A DNA stretch of 64,000 nt from NCBI GenBank assembly GCA_963969495.1, contig OZ018328.1, positions 8,493,468-8,557,467 of the forward strand. The letters run 5' to 3'. The position numbers and the translations under genes were made by a program. Each line of letters begins with the position of its first letter. Position 1 is the first letter of the stretch. This document shows, in pieces, positions 1-11,062 of this stretch. The notes beneath the pieces were generated by a model, which was given only the letters and a program-made list of their open reading frames with translations, was not told the DNA's origin and made no database searches. Origin of the DNA: Ceratothoa steindachneri. Taxonomy: Eukaryota > Arthropoda > Malacostraca > Isopoda > Cymothoidae.

Positions 1-123
1 TTATGATTTGCTTATGCAGGCGGAATTAATCAATAGACTGCAGGGTAAGGTAATGGAAGAGAAATGTGTGTTGTAGTCTCCATAATGAAGCTGACCCTGA
101 AAGAAGTCCTCCGACATCAAAAG

Positions 124-745
124 CCAAGGAGAAACTCGTGACTAACTCAAATAAGCTTCTGAAAAAGCTGTATCATCCTAGTTAGCAAGGAACGATCTGC
201 TTCTTCTCAAATGAAAGAAATTCTCCCATTACCAGTTACACAGCCCTAATACAACAGCTGGCTTGCATATAATCCACGTGACATTTCATTTATCACGAAG
301 ACCAAGTTCCACCAAACTGTGGTCTTTAGATGTGTCTTCATTCAGGGTGACGTCATACTGCCCCACATCTTTGAACAGTTCTTAGGCTTCAATTCAAACA
401 GCTTAGTGTAGCTTCTGGAGAGTATGGTTTAACTTTTGACGAAGAGAGTTGCTGCTGGAAGACCATACAGCCGGAAAAAATCAGTAGAGGGTGTATAATT
501 TCTACAACTTTACTAGGGCCATCTTCTGCCTTCCTGATTCTCCGGATTTTGACTATATGGATTAGTATGTGTTAGGCGCGGTTGAAAGAGATACTAACCC
601 CTGCGTCTGCAACTTCAAGAACGATTTAGTGGCCAATATCAAAGAGGGTTTAGACGATCTTTCAAGCGCCAAAGTGAGGATCGCCTACGAAAAGATTCTG
701 AGCCGTCGTGAGGCCCCGGAGGAGCTGTGGGCGGATACTTTGAGA
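124..745 (+). pseudogene. Decayed Tc1/mariner-superfamily transposase
   Basis: Reading the plus strand with several frame changes gives a recognisable order of transposase segments: a helix with LLKKLYHP near 160, a first catalytic block degraded to FFSNERN near 200, ITKTKFHQTVVF near 295-330, GDVILPHIFEQ near 350-380, and LPDSPDFDYMD near 530-560, which is the usual SPDxxxxDY block holding the last catalytic acid. The C-terminal part stays open to about 745 (VERDTNP, then a helix-rich tail). Stops and frameshifts interrupt it throughout, so it cannot encode an active enzyme. No terminal inverted repeat is visible; the 5' part may lie outside the window. Family membership is from motif order; the exact clade is not resolved. 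Confidence 0.72.
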
Positions 746-766
746 AACCTGTTGTCTCTGAGTCAT

Positions 767-1218
767 AATCATCATCATCATCATCATCATCATTATCACT
801 AACTCTATAATTTAAGAAGGGGATTTTTTTGAGTATTTGAATAATAATTTCATCTTAGTTTGGTTATGACTTATGTTTTTTATCAAAGTTATTTCTAATA
901 ATTCTTTTATAATATCAAAATACAAAATGGTAAAGTTTAGAAATAAATACAAGTATCGAAATTTTGTGAATTTTTTAAAACCCAAAAGAATTACAAATGG
1001 TGAAGTTCAGAAAATGTATTTATAAACGTGATATTTTGAAAGGGGGAAAATGAAAATTTAGTTTAGAGTTCTTTTTTAAAATTATTATAATTGGCGAAGT
1101 TCAGAAAATTTCTAAAAATTTAACCATGGCTGCTTTTTTTTAGATTTTAAATTTTAATCTTAGTAGCGAAGCGCAAGCTCCCCCTACGGGAAGAGTAGCG
1201 AAGCCATTGCCTGGTCTA
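767..1218 (-). repeat. Rep-B copy 1 with (ATC)n end
   Basis: This 450-bp AT-rich block is closely similar, in reverse complement, to 49,384-49,846. Shared landmarks are the GC-rich end near 1,160-1,215 (gaagcgcaagctccccctac), three internal copies of a motif like aatggtgaagttcagaaa (near 927, 995 and 1,089), and a trinucleotide tail, here (ATC)n at 767-797. Read on the minus strand the element ends in (GAT)n/(TGA)n, as many RTE-type or SINE-like retroelements do, so I orient it minus. The eight-histidine reading frame across the tail is a by-product of the microsatellite. No coding capacity is seen. Confidence 0.8.
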
Positions 1219-2756
1219 TTTAATATTTTGGAAATTTTAATACATTCACTTTTGGCTGAGATATTGCGGGAGCTTCTCTATTTGGCAAACATTCAAATTC
1301 AGCCCTTACACCCTGTATGGTCGTTTATCAGTGAATTGTGACAAACATCACAAGGGTGAAATATAGACCGATAGGTTAGGCTCGAAAATCTGGCACCCAC
1401 GCATGAAACTTCTGCCAAAGAATGAAATAGGGGCTTTCAATGATAGAAAAATCTATTTTCTTAGAGAAAAATAAAGGGCTTTAATATTCCGCTATAATCT
1501 TTTTGAGAATAATAATACTATTATTTGTTGATAATAGCGTAGAAATGGCATATCTGGTTACTATATCATGATATTATTATTGCAATTACTTTTCTATATT
1601 AGTATATATGTAAGCCTTATTATTATTATTAAATAACCATATGTATGTGGGTACATGTATATCTATTGAATGTACTTACGTGTGCGCTTATCATTAATAT
1701 TGAAATTATTATTAATATTACATATGAATTTATGTACGTACATCCGTATATGTTCATATCTAAATGAGTGTAAATGCCTTTGGGCGTATCTTTGCATGTA
1801 CCATTCAATGTTGAGGTGGGGTTCCGGGGACGCTCTGAATGCTCGAGTTATTCCTATTTATCTCTGATGGTTATGTACGCACACTCGTGTATACTTACGC
1901 GTTCATATAAAATAGGAAAAAGGAAGAATAAATGAATAATAAAGTAATAAAAGAGAATAAAGGATAAGTAAAAAAGAAATTGGGAATGGGTGGGAAAGAA
2001 GATGGGAAGAAATAGGCGGGAGGAGATTTTCCTGACAAAATCAATGAAAATTACAAAGAATTTACAAATAAATGTTGTCAAATATAAAAGAAATTCAATT
2101 TATATAAAGAAATTATCTATGTATCGAGGTTGTGTCTTCATTTATTTGAGTTGAGTATAAAACAAAAGGTTAAACATTTTTCTAAATTGTCAGAGTTAAA
2201 ACACCCCCTCCCACCTCATATAAGTTTGCATCCTTTCTTAATCTTCTCTTTCACCACAGATTGGATTTACTTAACTTCATTTTTGTGAAGAAGTTGCTTA
2301 GGTCTACGAAATTTGCGCGTCCTCCATGTCACCTTCCCACCTCCTTCCCTTTTCTTCTCTTTGTTTCGTATTTTTTTCTCCTTCCCTCACCATGTTTAAA
2401 AACACTTCGCCACACTTTATCACCTTTATAAAACTTCAGGGAATAACTCACATCATCATCAACACTAGTAAATAAAAGAGAAAGGATATGAGAAGCTCGT
2501 GCATTGTAATATCGCGGATAGAGTGAAAATCCTGATGCGCCGATTGGGCTATAAAAACGCTGACTTTAGCTGGCGATTGCAGACAGACACTATCTCTCTT
2601 AGACACTCTCCTGGCGTTTGTTCAGTTGCTTTGTATTCAAGAAAGATAAGTTTCTTAGACCGATTTTGGTTAAAGGGGGGATTGTATTATATTAAATTAA
2701 AGAAACTAATCTTGCCTATTTTAACCTACCAATCAAATTTCACTTGAAGCAATGTC
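1219..2756. other. AT-rich non-coding stretch
   Basis: About 1.5 kb of AT-rich sequence with short TTA/ATT runs near 1,500-1,700 and A/G-rich sequence near 1,910-2,000. Short open frames on both strands have no recognisable motif. I see no RNA gene or mobile-element end here. Confidence 0.5.
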
Positions 2757-3086
2757 TGCCGATCAAAGTCGCGTACTCTCACTTATTCTGATTTATTATT
2801 TTTTATTTATTATTATGACCTTTCGACCTTAAAAACTTTCGTTTATCCTCGGACTAAATTGGATGGACCTTGATAATTATATTATTCGAAAGAGAATGTA
2901 AAACAACATAAGAGTTTCTAATTTCATTATAATCGGCTGAATAGTTATGATGTTTTGCCAAATAATTCCGCGGTTTACCTAGGGAGGACTTTAGCAATTA
3001 TATCATTCGAAAGAAAATGTAAAACAAGATAAGGGTTTCAAATTTAATTAGAATCGACTGAATAGTTACAATATTATTGCCAAAAA
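2757..3086 (+). repeat. Rep-A copy 1 (two internal units, 3' truncated)
   Basis: Starts with the family head (gatcaaagtcgcgtactctc) followed by the TTATTCTGATTT block, then two tandem units of about 120 bp, each with an attatatYattcgaaagaRaatgtaaaac core and a gaatcgRctgaatagtta block. It stops after the second unit and lacks the family tail (gcaaaacggggacc...) that the other copies have, so it is 3' truncated. No protein coding is apparent. Confidence 0.85.
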
Positions 3087-4034
3087 ATACAATCGCCAGC
3101 GGCTAAAAACGACAACTCGAGAAAGGCTAGAGAGATCTACAAGAGATACTAGATGCACCTCTCATGGAAGATGGAACAGTACACAGAGGATGGTTGGCCG
3201 TCAAGTCACACTCTCAGGGTGTTAACGGTCAGTTGAATTTTAGATTTTTTCTTGTGCCATAACAAAATTGAAACAAACGCTAAAAAGATATACGTTACAA
3301 ATAAATTTCAAGGTGGGAGTGGTTAGTTTCAAAGAAATTTTGAACCACATACACGGACGTGTATGGCTGAAAAGTGGACTGGCATTACGTGCATGCTAAT
3401 ACTGAGTAATGTGGCTGCATTTTGTGATATTTTTTAGTCCATTTGTGAATTAATACGAAAGAGTTTTGCTATTAATGCATGCAAAAATCTTTCAGCCATA
3501 TAATTTGTATTCTATTCTACAGTTTTCTATGATCTGAAGCAATTAGACCACATAAGTTGACTGTTGTTTTCTTTGAAATGTTGTGTCATCTTGCATGAAT
3601 ATATCAGCTTCATGCAAATGATTAAAATTCCAGCAAAATTTTTCCTAGAAATTATTTATGCATTTTACATTTACAGTTTACCCATTCTTTAGAAATATAG
3701 ACTTCTATATCCGAACACACTTACCTAAACCTTGCCGAACCATGGAAGTGTATGTGGATGCTTAACTGTGTTAAATATTCAGCTAGGGACGTGCATAAAT
3801 ACATAAATCACAGTAATGAAGTTTTTCTCTGAATTTCATTATTTTTCAATGGGGTTGAGAAAATCAGTATATATCCTTACTATGAGCAATGGTTTTGTGC
3901 AAGTTTGCATGTATATGTCTGAAAAGGTTGCATTCGTATATCAATAAGACAAGTTGGGTTAATTTTTTTCAAGGTTTCCAGAGGAAGTGATATTTTCCAA
4001 TACTTATCGATATATCTTTGGGTTTTTCGGCTAA
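3087..4034. other. Non-coding stretch
   Basis: About 0.95 kb of unremarkable AT-rich sequence between Rep-A copy 1 and the mariner element. I see no convincing open frame, RNA gene or repeat end. Confidence 0.5.
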
Positions 4035-4036
4035 TA

Positions 4037-4060
4037 CGAGAGGCGTTCAATAAGTTTTGC
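4037..4060 (+). repeat. Left TIR of the mariner
   Basis: First 24 bases of the element; pairs with 4,928-4,951 in inverted orientation with three mismatches. Confidence 0.88.
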
Positions 4061-4214
4061 GAATCGGTAGGGCAAAACAGAGGAAAGGGGATGGCTGTTT
4101 GTAAGGGTGTTAGGAAAAGTTATGACAAGTAAGGACCTGCAGCCGCACGCTCCTGCCTCGTCTATTTAAGAAGCAGTAGCTGATCACAGATCGTCATTCA
4201 CAAATTTTTCAACA

Positions 4215-4885
4215 ATGGAGAAGGTTGAGCACCGCGCAGTGATCATATTTTTGACCAAGGAAGTCAAGAATGCAAAAGAGATCCATGAACGCATGGCTGC
4301 AGTGTACACCGACACCGCCCCTTCCTATGCAACCATTGCTCACTGGAATAGTGAGTTCCGCCATGGTTTGAGTCTCTTGAAGATGACCCCCGTCTAGGAA
4401 GCCCGTAAGAAGTGACCAACGAGGAAAATGTGGCCTGTGTGGAGAGGAGGATCCTTGAAAATCGACGGGTGAAGGTCCAAGAAATCGAGCGAGAACTTGG
4501 AATATCACATGGAAGTGTTATCAACATCATCCACGACAATTTGGCCATGACCAAGGTCTGTGTCCGTTGGATCTTTAGAAACCTCGTGGCCTATGATCGA
4601 CTTCAACGTAGTCAAAGTCCACAAGGCCAGAGTTGCACAAGCTGCCCTGCGCGAGTGCGGATTCGAGGAGCTCAACCAGATCTGGCCCCTAGCGACTACT
4701 TTTTATTCCGCCAGCTCAAGGCTACACTGCGTGGACGCCGGTTTGGGGATGATGAAGATGTCCAGCTCACCGTCCAGGAGTGGATTGAACAGCAGTCAGG
4801 AGATTTCTGGTTGTCGGGAATTCGAAGCCTCAGGGACAAGTGGCGCAAGTGCATTCAAGTCGAGGGTAGTTATATTGAAAAATAA
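4215..4885 (+). pseudogene. Mariner transposase, internally deleted and frameshifted
   Basis: The frame opens with ATG at 4,215 and MEKVEHRAVIIFLTKE, the N-terminal DNA-binding helix-turn-helix of mariner transposases. After a frameshift near 4,370-4,410 it continues in another frame with a second helix-turn-helix (ELGISHGSVINIIHD) and KVCVRWIFRNL, a degraded form of the conserved linker. The central catalytic part, including the first two acidic residues, is gone: near 4,600 the sequence jumps to KARVAQAALRECGFEELN and then, after another frame change, to PDLAPSDYFLF, which holds the third catalytic acid, and to the normal C-terminus ending VEGSYIEK. It cannot be catalytically active. It could still be mobilised in trans because both ends remain. 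The family assignment is firm; the sub-clade is not. Confidence 0.9.
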
Positions 4886-4927
4886 TAAAACACTTTTCCT
4901 CATATTTCGTTTCCTTATATCCAAATT

Positions 4928-4951
4928 GCAAAACTTATTAACCGCCCCTCG
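4928..4951 (-). repeat. Right TIR of the mariner
   Basis: Inverted partner of 4,037-4,060; followed directly by TA. Confidence 0.88.
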
Positions 4952-4953
4952 TA

Positions 4954-5689
4954 ATGGCAATCAAATAAAACCCAGTGACAAGTTAGTTTTACAATGATAG
5001 AAAGTGCTATTTAATATATTTACATTTGAAAGACCTTAACCACAATTCATTTTACACTGATGACGCCTTTAGATGATTCACGATAATCATTTAGCTTCAA
5101 CTGATGTTTGTATTAATTAAGGAAATATTAAAATTAATCTTTGGAATTTTCAAATATCTTAGGGAAAAAATGCAAAGGCCAAACAACCACATCTGAAATA
5201 CCACTCTATTAACAAAGAAAAAAGTACGAGTAATTCAATGGACAGCCCCAATCTTGCTAAATCTCGGGTTCGAATTTTAATGGGAGTAAAAGAACATTAT
5301 TGTTCGTGGTCTCGTTTGTTAACAATGGTTACTTCCAAAGGAACTTGTGTAGTTATTTTATTTCGGGGACAAAGATACCTTTGGTATACCGAATTTATTG
5401 GTAACACTGTGTGAAAGCAACATGCACGAGACCGTTAAATAGTTCAATGAGACATGTATAAGAGAGCCGTGGAAGGATTGCTGGCGTTCATTGGTTGTTA
5501 AGAAGAATCAGCATTGTATTTTAACGAGTCGGCTTCGGAATCAAGTGGCCGCATGCTTACTCATGATTGGAAACCAGTGAGTTTATGTTCAGCGTTCGGT
5601 GAGCTCGCGAAAGAAAGCCATTTAGGATAGAATTCTGCAGGAAGTACAAGCATTAACTAGAAAAAAACTGGTAGAAGGGACAGAATCTT
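4954..5689. other. Non-coding stretch
   Basis: AT-rich sequence without a recognisable gene. A gggttcgaatttt string near 5,265 resembles a pol III B box, but no A box or cloverleaf accompanies it. Confidence 0.45.
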
Positions 5690-6060
5690 TGGAACTGTCC
5701 CCTATTTAATATTGGATAGTGGGAAGGATTTTCCTGGGAATTAGGTCGTGAGATTGACTCTAGTATTGGGAACTGGCCGGGCCTGTCTTTATAGGTAGAT
5801 ATTCGGAAGGATTGTCTTCCCCACTGGGCACTGGGAGCGATTGTCTTTAATATAGTGTGAACTGGAAGGGCGTGTCTTTAGTAATGGTCACTGGAAAGGG
5901 TTGTCTTTTCTAATGAACATTGAGAGGGATTGTTTTTAATTAAATGCGAATTGGGAGAGCTCGTCTCTACTAATGCATACTAGGAAGAATTGTCTCTATT
6001 ACTAAGTACTTTGAACGATTGTCCTTACTACTGGGCACAAGGAGTCATTTAGATATATTT
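5690..6060 (+). repeat. Degenerate ~37-bp minisatellite
   Basis: Roughly nine to ten diverged units built on ggaaggattgtctttacta followed by atgggcactgg. Unit boundaries drift and substitutions are frequent, so the array is old. No coding frame persists through it. Confidence 0.8.
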
Positions 6061-6931
6061 GTTTCACTTTCCTTTGAGTGGATCGTATTAGGCCAAATTT
6101 GAGAGCTTTAGATGTGCATCGACCATACTTTGTCTCAAAAGGGTTCAGTTTGATTTTTAAAATTCAAAATCATGGGTTAGTTTCTTACTATTGGTATAGA
6201 TTATTAAGCACCCTCCCCCCCCAACTTGAGAATGTTGAATGTAAGAATGTAATGCAGGATTTATAATACGATGCTTTATTTCTCACCCTCTGACTTTACG
6301 CATCCGTATTTTGTGTTTATGCTAATACATACTTGAGCGTCATGGCACCTCAGTGTGATGATGTCTTAAGGGCGCCATTGTTGCTTTAATCTCCTTTTCG
6401 TTTTTCCATCTTAATATTTGCCTAGAAATTCAAGGCCGTCGTTTTATCTAAATTTATTCACTTAAACACAATAAAAGGAAGGAAATGACAAATTTAAATA
6501 TGTGTATTCATCACAAGGAGCTAAATGGAAGTGGCTGATGCACTTTTTGCGATTTATGCCTCTCACTTTCGAGAACCCCGTCGACGCTTGTCCGTTTTGC
6601 AGCCCCTTCGCCTCCGCCGTCTTCGCGCTTTCTCTTCTCCGCACGGCGCTTCGTGATGGAACAAAGAGAGGAGTTGAGAGTGAAGTGCCACCTCTCCGCT
6701 GTCCACCAGCCCCTAAGTAGTTTCTATTTGAAAAAGTCATGATTTGCATCTTTCACACATTTTTACATTCGCGAATTTCATTTCCTTACGAATTTTTTTT
6801 TAATCTTCTAATCGAGGATGTCCTCGTTGGTTTCCAGCTTTTAGAAGAAATTCATAAATTAACCCCATCGCCATGGGTTATAAGGCGCCCACTTGAATAG
6901 GTTAAGGGGGTTTATAAATGATGGGTCTGTA
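6061..6931. other. Non-coding stretch with a GC-richer island
   Basis: Mostly AT-rich, but 6,500-6,720 is clearly GC-richer than its surroundings and is open on both strands (72 codons plus, 95 codons minus). Neither product matches a family I know. The island could be a fragment of a mobile element or of an exon; nothing decides it. Confidence 0.4.
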
Positions 6932-7046
6932 CAGGGTGACCCCACAAAAAACGGGCCCAACTTTCGATTGGCTTCATTTCTTAATTCCACAAAACATTAA
7001 GAAATGAAGCCTATTGAAATTGCGGGCCTATTTGGGGGGACCACTG
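6932..7046. mobile_element. Short palindromic MITE
   Basis: Two arms of about 50 bp (6,932-6,985 and 6,996-7,046) are inverted copies around a 10-bp loop, sharing the inner block ggcttcatttcttaat and the outer cagggtgaccc / cagtggtcccc ends. The left end is preceded by TA; the right flank reads AA. The ends resemble the cagggtgt-type termini common among mariner-derived MITEs. It has no coding capacity and could form a long hairpin if transcribed. Confidence 0.85.
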
Positions 7047-7149
7047 AATAAGGTTTGTTGTTATTTATTATCTTTTTTACCTCTTCCTTCTGTTCCATTA
7101 TTCGGAACTAATTGTGGACCCCTATAAAAATGTGCCGGTGTGAGGTACG

Positions 7150-7425
7150 AATGGTTGTAGTTTGGAGCATGTGTTGAGGTGTGTAGGGCTCTATCTGAAG
7201 TATGTCTCGAGGCGTGTTGGATTATGCCACGGTGGGTCAAAGGTTATTCTGGTATTTCTCAGGTTGAGTTGTGGTATAAGTCGAAGTGAGTTACGGTATA
7301 TGCCGGGGTGTGTTGGAGTGCATGTGGAATCGCGTTGGTGTCTGACGGGGTGGTTTGGCCCTATGTTGTTGTGTGTTGGTCCTTATGCCGGTTTGTGTTG
7401 GGTTCTTGGGTTATGCTATGAATGA
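7150..7425 (+). repeat. Degenerate GT-rich ~22-bp minisatellite
   Basis: About a dozen diverged units related to tatgccggggtgtgttggag. The 87-codon open frame over it is a product of the low-complexity composition. Confidence 0.7.
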
Positions 7426-9300
7426 AGTTTAATGTTGCCAAATGGTCCATTTATAAAAGAGAAACATAGTTATTCTTACACAATTAATACATAGCACATA
7501 AGAAAGCAAAAGAAGAAAAGTTTCCTGGACTAATTGTGAATCTTGACCCAAAGAGAAATTGTCAATGCGTCGTACAATGCAAGAATGCTTAACAAATTTA
7601 GAGATTTAGACCAATGCACATTGCATATTAACGCCAAGACATCAATTTGACATTAGTAAATCCCTAGTGCGCCGAATATTGCAAAGCGGCTGTAGGTTGG
7701 GAATCTCTATAGAGCTGGCGATGTTAAAATAGCCCAGAAGCTTAATTTTTAGCCGCCCAAGATGATTCCTTGTTTTGTGTACACATCTATCAGTCAATAG
7801 CCACTTTAATGATGAGAGAATGAGACGTTGTTTCTTGGTAATCTTTACAGTATGTGTGGAAGCAATTGGGTTCCGTTATCATTCCAAAAACAATGTCGGT
7901 CGATTCCTCATCAAAGCTTCCTCACCTCTTCTTCCGGGCCGAGGTGTGCCCTAATAGAATAAAGGTAGTGGGGTAACAGATGTTGAAATGAGATGGAGAA
8001 AGGAAGTTGATTCCAGTTGACCTCCTTTTAGAGAATAGAATAAGATAATTCAATTATTGGACCCACTTATTTGGTATGGTTGACGGATTATCTTCTTTTT
8101 TTCTCGTGTAATAATCAATTTTCCCCGATTCTCAGCGGAAATTTTCGGCTTGGAATTTGAAAGTTAGAAAGGATGTTTGTCATCTTTGATAGCAGTGCGT
8201 TATGAAAATATAGAGCGGCGGTCCAAACAAAGTCTAAAGGGCTTGGCTTTATATAGGGGCAGTTACAAACATAAAGGAAAAGACGAGATTTAAATGCCTT
8301 CTGATTGTTTAATTAAAGTTACATTGCTGCAAACGGAACTTTATATTATTAAAACAAAACTAAATATATGGAAGATGCAGCAACTGAAAGGCTTAGAAGT
8401 ACTATAACAAAATAGCTAGCAGAAAAATTGAGACAATAAGGGTTCTAAAACGGTTTAATAATATTTATTCAAATTTGTTCTTTACAATGGAAGAAGAAGC
8501 CAAAAGGGTAAACAATAGTTTAGGCATAATGAGAAGCGATTTCACACTAAAGGACATTTAGTGAAATGTTTTTCGTCCAAATGTTGATGACGAGAACAAA
8601 TGGTCAGATGTTGGCCTTTTTCAATAATTGCAACTTGTTTGTAGGAATCATCGATGTAGGTGTTTGATTTAAAGAGTAAAAGGTTATAATAAATACAAGG
8701 CAAATAAGTTGATTGTTTTGGAATTACGCAAACAACTCCTAATTCAGTTGAAAGGAAAATAAGTTCAAGCGGGCAGACTTCGGATTTAATATTAAAAGCC
8801 TCCATTAAAAACAAACAAAGATGGAGTTCTAAAATGAAAGTCAAGATTTTTACGAAGAAAATGACTCGTGACGAGACATAAATAAACGCGATTTAAATTA
8901 GAAGTCAGCATGTTTATAAGGGATGAAATGTATTGTGCTCATAAACAGAGACTGGAAGTATGGATAAAGTTCAAACGCAGTTACATATGTGAGGCATTAC
9001 TTAGAAAAAAATTATGCGCACAAACTGACACTTCAACCAACAAAAACACGCTGCTTATTCCCAAGTTTAAGTAGCAATCTAAAAAGATTTGAATCCATAT
9101 GAAGATTCTAGCCAAACTTTACGAGTGGCTCGAAATAGAATTAAATATTTTAGAAGGAAAATTTTCTTTAACCGTTTCAGGCAATTCTCCTGTTTATAAT
9201 TTCAATACATGCTACGATATTTATTTTAAAAGGTCGGGATAAAGCTGAGGAAAGGTAATTTAGAAAACATCTCAATATTTGGATATTTTTTTATTCCACG
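7426..9300. other. Long AT-rich non-coding stretch
   Basis: About 1.9 kb without a recognisable element. A 100-codon minus-strand frame at 8,542-8,844 has no motif, signal peptide or family resemblance that I can support. I see no RNA gene. Confidence 0.5.
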
Positions 9301-9304
9301 TTTC

Positions 9305-9570
9305 AAATGAGAAAGAGAGAATTATAAAGAGAAAGAGAAAGAAAGAAAGAGAGAGAGAAGGAGAAAGAGAAAACGAGATAATGAGAGAACGAGAGAAAGA
9401 TAGAATGAGAGAAAGAGAGAAAAGGAGAAAAGGAAATGGGGAGAAGAGAAGAAAGGGAGATGGGGAGAAAGAGAGAAAAAAATTATAGATGGAGATAAAG
9501 AAAAGATAGAAATGGAAAAAGAGTAAGAGAAGTAGAAAAGGAGAAAATGACAGAGAGAAGGAAATTGATA
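9305..9570 (+). repeat. GA-rich low-complexity tract
   Basis: Imperfect (GA)n/(GAAA)n purine tract. The apparent Arg/Lys/Glu-rich protein on one strand and Ser/Phe/Leu-rich protein on the other are artefacts of it. Confidence 0.9.
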
Positions 9571-9799
9571 TAGAGACAGCGGAGATGGAAAGAACAAAAG
9601 AAATAATATATTACCGTCCAAAACTAGGAAACAAATAAAAAACTCTACCTTTTTTTGAAAATACTCACTTAATTTTTATAACATTTGCACAAATTATGGT
9701 AATTGTTTATTTCTAGGTGCACTATTTTCTAGCGATTTATTGGCTATTTCCTAGCTACCTTTTTTGCCACACTCGCTTCATTGTTTTGAGCCAATGAAA

Positions 9800-9960
9800 G
9801 CTACTTTTTTTTTAGATACGTTAGGTAAGTAATTTTTTTTTAAGTTTATAAGTTACTTATTAACGTAAAAAGACTTAACTTAACCTAACCTAAGGTTAGG
9901 TTAAGTCAGGTCTTTTTCTATTGTTATGTGAGGTCTCTTTATTTTTATAATTTACTTACG
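9800..9960. repeat. Inverted-repeat block with head-to-head TTAGG units
   Basis: At 9,875-9,912 the sequence reads as a near palindrome centred on cctaacctaaggttaggtta, that is two CCTAA units facing two TTAGG units, flanked by matching aaagac/gtcttt-like arms. Shorter inverted pairs (aagtaa / ttactt) lie on the left. TTAGG is the common arthropod telomere unit, but two copies are too few to claim telomeric origin. Confidence 0.55.
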
Positions 9961-10668
9961 TCAGGCTGGTGTGTAAAGTTTTGTTGCGACGATCTAGAAT
10001 GCGTGGATAAGCTCTTTCATGCATATATATTTTTGTTCGAAAAAAAGCGGTTGCCACAAACCAAAAAATCACCATCATTTGTTTAACCGAAAGCCGCGAG
10101 CCAGCGAAAAGTCCCGTTACGTGTGGAAGATTTGAATCTGCACCGTTTTCTATTTTTACCCGCTTCAACGAACGATTTTGTCACACCGGTTAAAAAAAAC
10201 TTATTTAACACTAAATTCCGAGTTACATGTCGGGCCCTCGCTCTCGGATTTTATTAACTGATGGTTCACTAAAAGTTCTATGATTTTATCGTGGTCGGTT
10301 AAACCCGAGCCTAAATGTTGGACAGAAATCGAGCACACATTACACGCAGTTGGCCTTGTGAAAAATCTGTACGACGAGGCCTGCACTCGAGTACTTATAC
10401 CATCCACGCGGAGGGAAAAGAATCATCAATTTCAAAAGTCAAAACAACGAGCAAGTGCGTTTTTTGTAGGTCAAACCTTTAGTAATAAACCATCTATACC
10501 TAATGGATTGTTTTGCAACTATAATAAGAAATAGTGCCGTACAAAATAGTTTGTTAAAATACTAAAAAATAGAGAGTAACGACAAAAAAAATAAAAAAAG
10601 GCTTTTTATAGTTCGATATCAGCTTCACTCGGCGAACACAAATCAATGAAAACAGTAACAAGGTCTGC
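9961..10668. other. Unassigned stretch with moderate GC and open frames
   Basis: A 70-codon minus frame (9,956-10,168) and an 84-codon plus frame (10,280-10,534) are present, the latter overlapped by a 68-codon minus frame. On the minus strand cctgac followed by gtaagt near 9,959 could be a splice donor, but no convincing acceptor pairs with it. I do not recognise any product. Confidence 0.35.
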
Positions 10669-11062
10669 TGACCAAATGTCGCGTGCTCTCACCTATTTTG
10701 ATTTATGACCTCACGACCTTCAATGCTTTAAATAATTCTCAGACTAACCTTGGGAGGACTTTGGCGATTACATCATTCGAAAGAGAATGTAAAACAACAT
10801 ATGGACTTCAGATTCTGTTAGAATCAGCCAATAGTTATGATGTTTTTGCCAAACAAAATATTTCCTGGGCAAACATTGGGAGGACCTTGGCAATTATATC
10901 ATTCGAAAGAGTATGTAAAACAATTATAACGTTAAAATTCTGTTAGAATCGGCCGAATAGATACAATGTTATTACCAAAACAACAATAAAGCAAAACGGG
11001 GACAGACTGACATTGTGAGTAGATATAGAGTCTCCTGTGACTAGACTCGGACGCGACTAAAC
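10669..11062 (+). repeat. Rep-A copy 2 (two internal units, both ends present)
   Basis: Head gaccaaatgtcgcgtgctct, two tandem units of about 130 bp, and the tail gcaaaacggggacagactga followed by a gagtctcctgtgactagact segment and cgcgactaaa. The outermost head (gtcgcgtgctctc) and the complement of the tail (tagtcgcgt) are inverted matches, suggesting short terminal inverted repeats. Confidence 0.85.

Larger units (their letters stand above)
4037..4951 (+). mobile_element. Deleted mariner transposon with TIRs and TA duplication
   Basis: The element is bounded by inverted repeats: cgagaggcgttcaataagtt at the left and its near-perfect complement at the right (21 of 24 positions match), each flanked by TA (4,035-4,036 and 4,952-4,953), the target duplication of Tc1/mariner elements. 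At 915 bp it is clearly shorter than the roughly 1.3 kb of complete mariners, because the middle of the transposase gene is missing. Promoter-like 5' leader and transposase remnant lie inside. Confidence 0.9.

Noticed and set aside
1..45. Possible short exon at the left edge (acceptor-like ttatgcag, donor-like gtaagg)
   Set aside because: The interval is about 25 nt and the neighbouring sequence reads as transposase remnant.
569..802. Protein ending in eight or more histidines
   Set aside because: The histidines come from the (ATC)n tail of Rep-B fused by chance to the end of a transposase remnant.
3690..3800. Minus-strand exon ending at a gtaagtg donor
   Set aside because: The only usable acceptor is weak and the enclosed interval is about 40 nt.
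4209..4554. Minus-strand open frames of 96-99 codons
   Set aside because: Shadows of the mariner transposase on the plus strand.
5255..5290. Possible tRNA or SINE B box (gggttcgaatttt)
   Set aside because: No A box at the right distance and no cloverleaf folding.
9279..9621. Arg/Glu-rich and Ser/Phe-rich proteins
   Set aside because: Translation artefacts of the GA tract; both strands are open because purine repeats contain few stops.
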